Positions 1 to 5,263 of a DNA stretch of 9,140 bases are shown here, piece after piece; the first letter of the stretch is position 1; the number at the start of each line of letters is the position of its first letter. This DNA comes from an uncultured Bacilli bacterium (lineage in GTDB: Bacteria > Bacillota_I > Bacilli_A > RF39 > UBA660): contig CALVVP010000050.1 in the NCBI GenBank assembly GCA_944363895.1, positions 1 to 9,140 of the forward strand, written 5' to 3'. The translations under genes were made by a program, and so were the position numbers. The notes beneath the pieces were generated by a model. That model was given only the letters and a program-made list of their open reading frames with translations. It had not been told where the DNA came from and did not search any database.

Positions 1-120
1 CAAATATAATATATGTAAAACAATATAAGATATACAAAACAACTAAAACAAAAATAAAAAACATTAGATATATTAAATATTTTAAATTAAGAGGCAATCA
101 AGTGATAACTACAATTTTCA

Positions 121-147
121 AAAATAAAAACCCTTATTTAATAAGGG
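121..147 (-). terminator. Intrinsic terminator after tRNA-Ser
   Basis: Bases 131-137 (CCCTTAT) and 141-147 (ATAAGGG) are exact complements around a 3-nt loop. On the minus strand the stem is followed by TTTTTATTTT (130 down to 121). It lies about 12 nt beyond the tRNA CCA end, as expected for rho-independent termination of a single-tRNA transcript. Confidence 0.85.
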
Positions 148-159
148 ATATTTTTATAA

Positions 160-250
160 TGGCGGAGTAGAAAGGATTTGAACCTTCGCGCCGGTTACCC
201 GACCTACACCCTTAGCAGGGGCGCCTCTTCAGCCTCTTGAGTACTACTCC
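160..250 (-). tRNA. tRNA-Ser (anticodon GCU), CCA encoded
   Basis: Read on the minus strand, the acceptor stem GGAGTAG (250-244) pairs with CTACTCC (170-164), followed by discriminator G and encoded CCA (162-160). The anticodon loop CTGCTAA has anticodon GCT at 216-214, on a 5-bp stem CGCCC/GGGTG. The D stem is 3 bp (CTC/GAG). A long variable arm (GTCGG, loop GTAA, CCGGC) marks a class II tRNA, typical of serine. The T arm is GAAGG, loop TTCAAAT, CCTTT. Length is 91 nt including CCA. It reads AGC/AGU codons, and all arms look intact. Confidence 0.97.
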
Positions 251-267
251 AAAAACGCTACATATAA

Positions 268-296
268 ATTGTACTATATTTTTTTAAATAACGCAA
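268..296 (-). promoter_or_regulatory. Sigma-A promoter of tRNA-Ser
   Basis: On the minus strand, -35 TTGCGT (296-291) and -10 TACAAT (273-268) are separated by 17 bp. The -10 box ends 17 bp before the mature tRNA 5' end, giving a short leader of about 10 nt. It lies just after the spoVAE terminator, so the tRNA is transcribed independently of the spore operon. Confidence 0.75.
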
Positions 297-307
297 CTAT
301 TTTTTAG

Positions 308-333
308 AAAAAAAAACTCTTTGTTAGAGTTTT
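308..333 (-). terminator. Intrinsic terminator of the spoVAC-AD-AE operon
   Basis: On the minus strand AAAACTCT (333-326), loop AACAA (325-321) and AGAGTTTT (320-313) form a perfect stem, and the T-run continues to 308. The hairpin begins inside the spoVAE stop codon (334-332), so coding and termination signals overlap. Confidence 0.85.
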
Positions 334-682
334 AATCTTTAGGTTTAAATATAAGTGATAAAAAGAATGAAAAGACAATAGCCGCCGTAATACCAGAAGC
401 AGTTAAATTAAACATACCACTCATTAACCCCATAATTCCAATATCAACTGTAGTTGCCATCGCCCCATGAATAAGTAAATGACCAAAACTAGTAATTGGT
501 ACCATGGCCCCACCACCAGCCCATAATATAATTTTATCATAAATACCAAAGACATCTAAGAAAGCTCCTAAAACAACAAATATAGTTGTCATATGGCCAG
601 GAGTTAGTTTAGTGTTATCTAAAATTAATTGGGCGATTAAACATACTAAGCCGCAAAAGATAAAAGAATTTAAATAAATCAT
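332..682 (-). CDS. spoVAE: Stage V sporulation protein AE (SpoVAE/SpoVAEb), DPA channel subunit
   Basis: This is a 116-residue, very hydrophobic inner forespore membrane protein of the SpoVAC/SpoVAEB family. That is the same length as I recall for B. subtilis SpoVAEB. Recognisable family segments are LTPGH (26-30), FGIYDK (45-50), the Gly-rich AGGGA with VPITSFGH (55-68), and the C-terminal IFKPKD (111-116). Hydrophobic stretches lie at about 4-22, 32-48, 57-75 and 95-112. The family takes part in moving dipicolinic acid (DPA) into the forespore and releasing it at germination. The ATG at 682-680 overlaps the spoVAD TGA stop (ATGA), with a GGAGGTGG-type ribosome site just inside spoVAD, so the two are translationally coupled. 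It is the last gene of the operon. Confidence 0.95.
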   Translation of the reverse strand: MIYLNSFIFCGLVCLIAQLILDNTKLTPGHMTTIFVVLGAFLDVFGIYDKIILWAGGGAMVPITSFGHLLIHGAMATTVDIGIMGLMSGMFNLTASGITAAIVFSFFLSLIFKPKD

Positions 683-1668
683 TCAACCACCTCCAAACTA
701 ATTGCATGAGCAATGGCAGGAATTGTATTTTTAGTATTGACCATCGTCGTATTCATCAAGGCTCCTGTCGCTACTAATAAAACTCTTTTAAAATCTTTTT
801 TCTTCATTTGATTAAATATATAGCCATAAGTAACTAAAGGGGCACATGCCGGACCACTGGCGCCAGCATATACTGATTGATTTTCAATGTCGTATATCAT
901 TGAACCACAATCGTCATAATTTTTTAATTCGATACTATATTCTGTTTGCATATAATCTTTTAAAATATCTTTGCCATAAATTCCTAAATCACCAGTTAAA
1001 ATTAAATCGTAATAGCCAATTTCTCTTTTAGTTTCTCTTAAATGGTCATAAATTGTTTTAGCTGCTGCTGGAGCCATCACCGCGCCCATATGATAAACAT
1101 CCGTAATTCCTAAATCGACAACCGTTCCTAAAGTAGCGCTTTCAATTTTAATGCCTTTTTTATTACCGGATAAATAAGCACTCGCACCACCAGTTGAGGT
1201 GAAAGTTGTGGTTTTCCTTTTAGGTCCACCATATTCAACAGGATATCGAAACTGTTTTTCGGCAGCATTATTATGCGAAGAAGTCGAGGTAATGGCATTT
1301 TTAACTTGTTTAGCTTCGACCATGTTAGCAGCAATAATTAAACCTAAAACACTAGTTGAACAAGCACCATAGATACCAATTAAAGGTATTCCTAAACTAG
1401 AAGCAGCATAATTAGTTGCCACAATTTGATTTAATAAATCACCAGATACTAATACATCAACATCAAATTTGGTTAATTCCATTTTGTTTAACAAAATATC
1501 GATTGACTCTTCGATTAATTTAACTTCGGCTAATTCCCAAGTTTTAGTTCCAAAATATAAATCATCATAACTCTTATCGAAATATTTAGATAATGGACCT
1601 TTACTTTCGTAAGGACCAGTTATCGTCGCTGTATCATTAATATAAACATTATTATATTTAAAAGTCAT
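679..1668 (-). CDS. spoVAD: Stage V sporulation protein AD (SpoVAD), DPA-binding component
   Basis: This 329-residue protein has a thiolase-like fold and matches SpoVAD end to end; B. subtilis SpoVAD is about 338 residues. Family-typical stretches are GPLSKYFDKSYDD (24-36), SGDLLNQ (75-81), GACSTS (101-106) with Cys103 at the place of the thiolase nucleophile, TSSHNNAAEKQFRYP (129-143), DLGITD (185-190), MAPAAA (198-203) and LTGDLG (224-229). SpoVAD is the soluble DPA-binding part of the SpoVA complex at the spore inner membrane, needed for DPA uptake. No catalysis is claimed for the family. The ATG at 1668 lies 1 bp beyond the spoVAC stop, with a GGGAGGG ribosome site inside the end of spoVAC. 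Its TGA overlaps the spoVAE start. The gene looks intact. Confidence 0.97.
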   Translation of the reverse strand: MTFKYNNVYINDTATITGPYESKGPLSKYFDKSYDDLYFGTKTWELAEVKLIEESIDILLNKMELTKFDVDVLVSGDLLNQIVATNYAASSLGIPLIGIYGACSTSVLGLIIAANMVEAKQVKNAITSTSSHNNAAEKQFRYPVEYGGPKRKTTTFTSTGGASAYLSGNKKGIKIESATLGTVVDLGITDVYHMGAVMAPAAAKTIYDHLRETKREIGYYDLILTGDLGIYGKDILKDYMQTEYSIELKNYDDCGSMIYDIENQSVYAGASGPACAPLVTYGYIFNQMKKKDFKRVLLVATGALMNTTMVNTKNTIPAIAHAISLEVVE

Positions 1669-1669
1669 T

Positions 1670-2110
1670 TTACCCTCCCATAATTATTAGTCTAAGTAAA
1701 CCAAAAGCATAAGCACTAACAACACCAAAAATAATAACTGAACCAGCTAATTTAAACATATTAGCGCCAATACCGGTAATAAAACCTTCTTTTCGATATT
1801 CTAAAGCAGCACTCATCATTGCATGCGCAAAACCAGTTATTGGAATAATTAAACCGCATCTGGTAAAATGCACTAGTTTGTCAAAAAAGCCTAAACAAGT
1901 TAATAGACATCCTAAAAAAACTAAAGTTACAATCATCAACATAGCAGCATCACTAGTTGAAATATTAAAGAAATAAGAATAAATATCAATTAAAGCTTGT
2001 CCTAATACTCCCATCAATCCCCCAACCACAAAAGCAATTAAACCATTACATAAAATATTTTCTTTAGGCGTATGTTGCGCCACTAAATTCTTATATTTGT
2101 TTTTTTCCAT
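1670..2110 (-). CDS. spoVAC: Stage V sporulation protein AC (SpoVAC), spore membrane channel
   Basis: The product is a 146-residue integral membrane protein of the SpoVAC/SpoVAEB family. SpoVAC is described as a mechanosensitive channel acting in DPA movement and germination. Family hallmarks are FVVGGLMGVLGQ (27-38), LGFFDKL (73-79), IPITGFAHAMMSAALEYRKE (89-108) and GANMFKLAGSVIIFGVVSAY (115-134). Hydrophobic segments lie at about 22-46, 56-75, 84-102 and 120-143. I chose the ATG at 2110 because AGGAGG (2122-2117) sits 6 nt upstream and the product then starts like known SpoVAC proteins. A longer reading from 2158 would start inside the upstream hairpin and run through the predicted promoter, so I reject it. 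It is the first gene of the spoVAC-AD-AE unit. Confidence 0.95.
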   Translation of the reverse strand: MEKNKYKNLVAQHTPKENILCNGLIAFVVGGLMGVLGQALIDIYSYFFNISTSDAAMLMIVTLVFLGCLLTCLGFFDKLVHFTRCGLIIPITGFAHAMMSAALEYRKEGFITGIGANMFKLAGSVIIFGVVSAYAFGLLRLIIMGG

Positions 2111-2116
2111 AATATT

Positions 2117-2122
2117 CCTCCT
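2117..2122 (-). promoter_or_regulatory. Ribosome binding site deciding the spoVAC start
   Basis: AGGAGG lies 6 nt before the ATG at 2110. This is the only strong Shine-Dalgarno site near the 5' end of spoVAC. It excludes the upstream in-frame ATG at 2158. Confidence 0.85.
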
Positions 2123-2127
2123 ACATT

Positions 2128-2156
2128 TATTATGAGAAAATATTATTTTTTTATAC
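2128..2156 (-). promoter_or_regulatory. Sigma-G-type (forespore) promoter of spoVAC-AD-AE
   Basis: On the minus strand, GTATA (2156-2152) and CATAATA (2134-2128) are separated by exactly 17 bp. The B. subtilis sigma-G consensus is GYATR, 17-18 bp, CATAMTA, and every consensus position matches. A start about 7 nt downstream would give a leader of roughly 10 nt containing the spoVAC ribosome site. In B. subtilis spoVA is transcribed by sigma-G, so location and motif agree. In such AT-rich DNA a TATA-like -10 arises easily, but the full two-box match with correct spacing, just after a terminator, is strong evidence. Confidence 0.8.
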
Positions 2157-2183
2157 AAAAAACTAGTTTAAGCAACTAGTTTT
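2157..2183 (-). terminator. Intrinsic terminator between the sigma gene and spoVAC
   Basis: On the minus strand AAAACTAGTT (2183-2174), loop GCTTA (2173-2169) and AACTAGTTTT (2168-2159) form a perfect 10-bp stem, with the T-run continuing to 2157. The sigma-gene stop codon (2170-2168) lies in the loop and stem edge. It separates the spoIIAA-sigma transcript from spoVAC, whose own promoter begins immediately after. Confidence 0.8.
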
Positions 2184-2815
2184 GATTTTAATTTGGTTAA
2201 TATTTTTTGTTCACCACGAGAAACTTGGACTTGGGTCATACCTAATTCTTCAGCTGTCTGTTGTTGTGTCAAGTCATTCATATAACGTTTAGTAATTATT
2301 TCTCTTTCAAATGGCGTTAAATTGGTTAAAGCATCTTTTAAAAGTAATAGATCATCAATATTATCAGTCTTACCAATCGTATCTTGGAAAGTAATTTCTT
2401 TGCCTTCGGTATTTAATGGTTCATCGATACTGTAAATTGGTTTAACGCTATTAATCGCTTCGGCAATTAAATTAAGAGGTAATTCTAAAAATTCCGCTAA
2501 TTCATTATTTGTCGGTTCACGCATTAATTTTTGACTTAATATAACACGAGCTTTTTCAATTTTTAAATTAAGTAATTGAATATTGCGACCAATCTTAATC
2601 CCTTTGTCTAAAGAAACTAATTTTTTCATTTCGCCTAAAATATAGGGATAAGCATAAGTTGTAAATTTAACATTCATGCTAGCATCATAATTTTTATAAG
2701 CCATAATCATGCCAATACATCCAGCTTGAAACAAATCTTCTTTATTAGAATACTTTTCAAAATATCTGGTAATTGAATAAATCAAATTTTTATTTTCTAA
2801 AATTAGTTCTTCCAT
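2168..2815 (-). CDS. sigF: Short sporulation sigma factor of the SigF/SigG type
   Basis: This 215-residue sigma-70 family factor resembles forespore SigF and SigG. Region 2 is clear: DLFQAGCIG (27-35), then VKFTTYAYPYILGEMKK (49-65). Region 3 is around KIGRNIQLLNLKIEKA (74-89) to REPTNNELAEFLELP (99-113). Region 4 is LTPFEREIITKRY (166-178) with a helix-turn-helix ending QVQVSRGEQKIL (196-207). I call it SigF because it follows spoIIAA and precedes spoVA, but it could be a merged SigF/SigG. It is about 35-40 residues shorter than B. subtilis SigF (255 aa), lacking the N-terminal part before EKNxRLVWSV. In the recognition helix, the usual VSRLEK reads VSRGEQ. The ATG is well supported by AAGGAG 7 nt upstream, overlapping the spoIIAA stop. 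No spoIIAB lies upstream. Confidence 0.9.
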   Translation of the reverse strand: MEELILENKNLIYSITRYFEKYSNKEDLFQAGCIGMIMAYKNYDASMNVKFTTYAYPYILGEMKKLVSLDKGIKIGRNIQLLNLKIEKARVILSQKLMREPTNNELAEFLELPLNLIAEAINSVKPIYSIDEPLNTEGKEITFQDTIGKTDNIDDLLLLKDALTNLTPFEREIITKRYMNDLTQQQTAEELGMTQVQVSRGEQKILTKLKSKLVA

Positions 2816-2826
2816 TGAATTTCTCC

Positions 2827-3183
2827 TTATAAATTAATAATATTAATTGCACTTAATTCATCAGATGTCTCATACATATATTTTAATAAACGACTGTTGT
2901 TGATGCGATATTTAACTAAATTATTATTTAAGCCACATAATAAACTTTTGCCATTATTATTTTTGCATAATTCATAATTATTTAGTAAAGTATTGATGCC
3001 ATAACAATCAATCGAATCTAAACCACTGACATTAAATACTGTATTTCTAATACCATTTTCTTCGACTAAATTATTAACTTCTTCTTTAAATTTAGCAACC
3101 GTATTTTTATTTAAAACACCATTTAATCTAATAAATAATATTCCTTTAAAAAACTCTATATCTATATCTAACAAGCTAATCAC
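2827..3183 (-). CDS. spoIIAA: SpoIIAA-like anti-anti-sigma factor (STAS domain) lacking the phospho-serine
   Basis: This is a 118-residue single STAS-domain protein, the length of SpoIIAA. It aligns without gaps to B. subtilis SpoIIAA around FNVSGLDSIDCYGINTLLNN (50-69). In the family, SpoIIAA captures the anti-sigma kinase SpoIIAB and frees sigma-F; SpoIIAB inactivates it by phosphorylating Ser58 in DSSG. Here that motif is DCYG (59-62), so the serine is Cys60, and no spoIIAB follows. It may have become a structural, redox or unregulated partner; this is inference. The start is GTG at 3183. A TTG at 3174 (115 residues) is as likely, since GGAAGGTGAT (3188-3179) is well spaced for it but overlaps the GTG. 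The sigma gene follows after 11 bp, so the two form an operon. Other STAS anti-sigma antagonists are an alternative, but the context argues for SpoIIAA. Confidence 0.88.
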   Translation of the reverse strand: MISLLDIDIEFFKGILFIRLNGVLNKNTVAKFKEEVNNLVEENGIRNTVFNVSGLDSIDCYGINTLLNNYELCKNNNGKSLLCGLNNNLVKYRINNSRLLKYMYETSDELSAINIINL

Positions 3184-3188
3184 CTTCC
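3179..3188 (-). promoter_or_regulatory. Shine-Dalgarno region of spoIIAA, ambiguous start
   Basis: GGAAGGTGAT resembles the 16S-complementary GGAGGTGAT. It overlaps the GTG at 3183-3181 and sits 4 nt before a TTG at 3174-3172 in the same frame. The spacing favours the TTG, so the protein may start three codons later than annotated. Confidence 0.5.
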
Positions 3189-3205
3189 ATAATAATTTAG
3201 CACAT

Positions 3206-3234
3206 ATTTAATTTTTTTTATACCGATTCGACAA
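3206..3234 (-). promoter_or_regulatory. Possible promoter of spoIIAA-sigF
   Basis: On the minus strand, TTGTCG (3234-3229), 17 bp and TTAAAT (3211-3206) form a modest sigma-A-like pair upstream of spoIIAA. Within the spacer, GTATA followed by seven A (3223-3212) matches the -35 element of the spoVAC promoter, but no good sigma-F or sigma-G -10 follows. I see no sigma-H AGGA -35 box. The promoter class is uncertain. Confidence 0.35.
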
Positions 3235-3242
3235 AACTAGAC

Positions 3243-5132
3243 TTATTTTTTAGGTTTAGTAGATTTAAAAATAGCATAAATCATCAATAGAAACAATAAA
3301 ATTATAATAGTTATATCGAAAAGACGATTGTTATTTATTTTTAATATATAATCATTTAATTTATTATTTAAATCTTCATTATTAGTCTGTTCATTTTTTA
3401 AACTTGTTATACATTCGTTGTCTTCATTTAATTTGGTTTCTAATTCGGTAATTTTTTGACGATATTGTTCGATTAGATTATCTTTATCAGCTAATTTTTG
3501 TTCGATACTTTCATTTAACAAATTTAAATCTTCATTTAACTCGATAATCTTTTTTTGATAAAAATCATTCAAATTATCTAAATCAATGATTTCATTATTG
3601 TATCCTAAAATTTCTTGGTTCAAATCAGCTGCTGTGTTTTTTAAATTATTAACTTCTTCAGTTAACTCCGTAATCTTATCTTTGGCTACTATATTATCTT
3701 TAGTTAAATAAGTTATTTGATCGATTTTATCATTTAACTTAACTTGTAAATCATTAATTTGATTATTTAAAGTTTGTAATGTTTGTTCTTGTTTTTGAAT
3801 AATCAATTCTTTTTGCTCTAAAGTTTCTTTTAAACAATTATTGTCTGATTGACAATTAGTTAGTTTGGTTTCTAACTCTTTTAATTGTGCTTCATAAGAT
3901 TGTTGTTGATTTAATAATTCTGTTTGTAAATTAGCTAATTCTTGTTTTAAATCTAAAATCTGATTTTCTAATTCCACAATAGTATTAGCTTCGATATTTA
4001 AAACGACATCTTTAGTTACTTCTAAATCATTTAATATAAAAGTGACTTCATATTGCCCATTTTTCGACCAATCAATAGCATTTTTTATTACCACATCATC
4101 CGTACTAGTTACGATAAAATTGTTTAAATCAAAATTAGGTTCCTTGATTTCAAAAAGATCGATTTCTAATTTATCACGGGTACGATAACGATAAAAAGTT
4201 TTTTGACTATCTTCATCACGATATAGGTAATCTTCTATAGCATTAACTGTATATTCTGAATAATATTCTTTTTCATTTTGATAGATTAAGCACCATTTTT
4301 CTCGATAACGATATTGGGGTGTGATTTTAGTATCGACAATACTATCGTCAGTTTCTTGTTCATAAGATATTTCTTGGGTAGTCCATTCAGTAAGTGCAAT
4401 ATTTAAATCAGTGACTTTTTTTACTTCTTTTTTCGCATTACCCCAGTGATAATCAGCAAATTGTAATAGATAGCCTTGAGCGATAAAAATATCGTTTTTA
4501 TCTTTTGAATATCCTAATGTGTATAGTTTATCACTTGGTCCTAAATCAAAAATATAAAAGGTAAGTTCAATCTGATTTAATGGATATTCTTGACCTAAAT
4601 CGATAATTAAAGAACCACCATTATCAATATACGACATATTTTCTTCGTATATACCATTATGAATGTAATCGTCAAATCCTTCTAAACAGCCTGTACAAGT
4701 ATAGTCATAATCAATTTCTTGATTATTTATTTTAACGATTAATTCGGTGATGCGGAAAGCACCATAACTACCTTGTAAATTATATAAATGGATATAACGA
4801 ACCGATTTAGCTTTAGTATATTCATATTGATTTCTCGTTTCATAGACATAGCCAGGATTAGCAATTTTCTCATCTTGCCAAGCAGAATAATTAGTTAAAT
4901 AACAATCAGTACTAAAATTATCCTCTAAATTATATAATTGATAATCACCTAAGACTTGATTTTCTTTATACCAAAGATACCGTTGTTCTGTTTCCACATC
5001 GATAATATCCGATGCGAAAATTTCTTGTTCTTGAAATTCACTAAAATCCGTATAATCTGAATAATAAACTTCTTTAGCTTCAACTTTGACGCCTAAAACT
5101 AACAAAAATATTAACCATAAAATCTTTTGCAT
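3243..5132 (-). CDS. Membrane-anchored surface protein: beta head, Ig-like module, coiled-coil stalk
   Basis: I do not recognise a named family for this 629-residue protein. Visible parts: a signal peptide (1-19, probable cleavage after VEA); a beta-rich, Tyr- and acid-rich region (20-330); within it, about 112-225 has the look of a discoidin/F5-8 type C-like sandwich (VRYIHLYNLQ, FRITEL, GGSLIIDLG, FYIFDLGPSDK) with a CxxC at 146-149; an Ig-like module (about 332-381, with IDWSKNGQYEVTF); a long heptad-rich coiled coil (about 384-600); one membrane helix (605-622); and a basic tail KSTKPKK. The layout predicts an extracytoplasmic head on a stalk anchored by its C-terminus. The ATG follows a near-perfect GAGGAGGTGA. 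Only 59 bp and no terminator separate it from spoIIAA, so read-through into the spore operon is possible. Adhesion or envelope assembly are guesses. Confidence 0.85.
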   Translation of the reverse strand: MQKILWLIFLLVLGVKVEAKEVYYSDYTDFSEFQEQEIFASDIIDVETEQRYLWYKENQVLGDYQLYNLEDNFSTDCYLTNYSAWQDEKIANPGYVYETRNQYEYTKAKSVRYIHLYNLQGSYGAFRITELIVKINNQEIDYDYTCTGCLEGFDDYIHNGIYEENMSYIDNGGSLIIDLGQEYPLNQIELTFYIFDLGPSDKLYTLGYSKDKNDIFIAQGYLLQFADYHWGNAKKEVKKVTDLNIALTEWTTQEISYEQETDDSIVDTKITPQYRYREKWCLIYQNEKEYYSEYTVNAIEDYLYRDEDSQKTFYRYRTRDKLEIDLFEIKEPNFDLNNFIVTSTDDVVIKNAIDWSKNGQYEVTFILNDLEVTKDVVLNIEANTIVELENQILDLKQELANLQTELLNQQQSYEAQLKELETKLTNCQSDNNCLKETLEQKELIIQKQEQTLQTLNNQINDLQVKLNDKIDQITYLTKDNIVAKDKITELTEEVNNLKNTAADLNQEILGYNNEIIDLDNLNDFYQKKIIELNEDLNLLNESIEQKLADKDNLIEQYRQKITELETKLNEDNECITSLKNEQTNNEDLNNKLNDYILKINNNRLFDITIIILLFLLMIYAIFKSTKPKK

Positions 5133-5136
5133 ATTT

Positions 5137-5146
5137 CACCTCCTCA
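5137..5146 (-). promoter_or_regulatory. Strong ribosome binding site of the surface protein gene
   Basis: TGAGGAGGTG (5146-5137) is nearly the full 16S complement and lies 4 nt before the ATG at 5132, fixing that start. I could not find a convincing sigma-A promoter in the approximately 50 bp between this site and the uvrA terminator. TATATAAC at 5155-5148 is the only TATA-like element. Confidence 0.8.
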
Positions 5147-5200
5147 TTAGTTATATAGGCGAAAAGTTGGCGATTTCCTTTTTTTTTATTAAAAAAATTT

Positions 5201-5228
5201 AAAAAAAATGCAATTTCTTGCATTTTTT
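5201..5228 (-). terminator. Intrinsic terminator of uvrA
   Basis: On the minus strand AAAAAATGCAA (5228-5218), tetraloop GAAA and TTGCATTTTTT (5213-5203) form a perfect 11-bp stem with a GNRA loop, followed by more T to 5201 and a second T-rich tract. It lies 36 nt beyond the uvrA stop. The other strand also carries a T-run, so the hairpin could act in both directions. Confidence 0.88.
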
Positions 5229-5263
5229 AATCAGTTGTAAACAAATTGTACATTTTATTGACA

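Noticed and set aside
1..120. Possible promoter-like TTGT and TATAAT-type strings at the left edge
   Set aside because: The stretch is almost pure A/T, so such strings are expected by chance, and no gene can be tied to them within the window.
846..1031. Plus-strand open frame of 61 codons inside spoVAD
   Set aside because: It is antisense to a strongly conserved gene, has no ribosome site or recognisable product, and reflects codon bias on the other strand.
1128..1334. Minus-strand 68-codon frame inside spoVAD
   Set aside because: It is an out-of-frame shadow of spoVAD, with no start signal and no recognisable product.
2111..2158. Longer spoVAC start at ATG 2158 (adds 16 residues)
   Set aside because: It lies at the edge of the sigma-gene terminator, has no ribosome site, and the added segment coincides with the sigma-G-type promoter. 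SpoVAC homology begins near the ATG at 2110.
3226..3232. GTCGAAT as a sigma-H -10 box before spoIIAA
   Set aside because: No AGGA-type -35 box occurs 11-12 bp upstream, and the bases after GAAT do not fit. The B. subtilis precedent alone is not enough.
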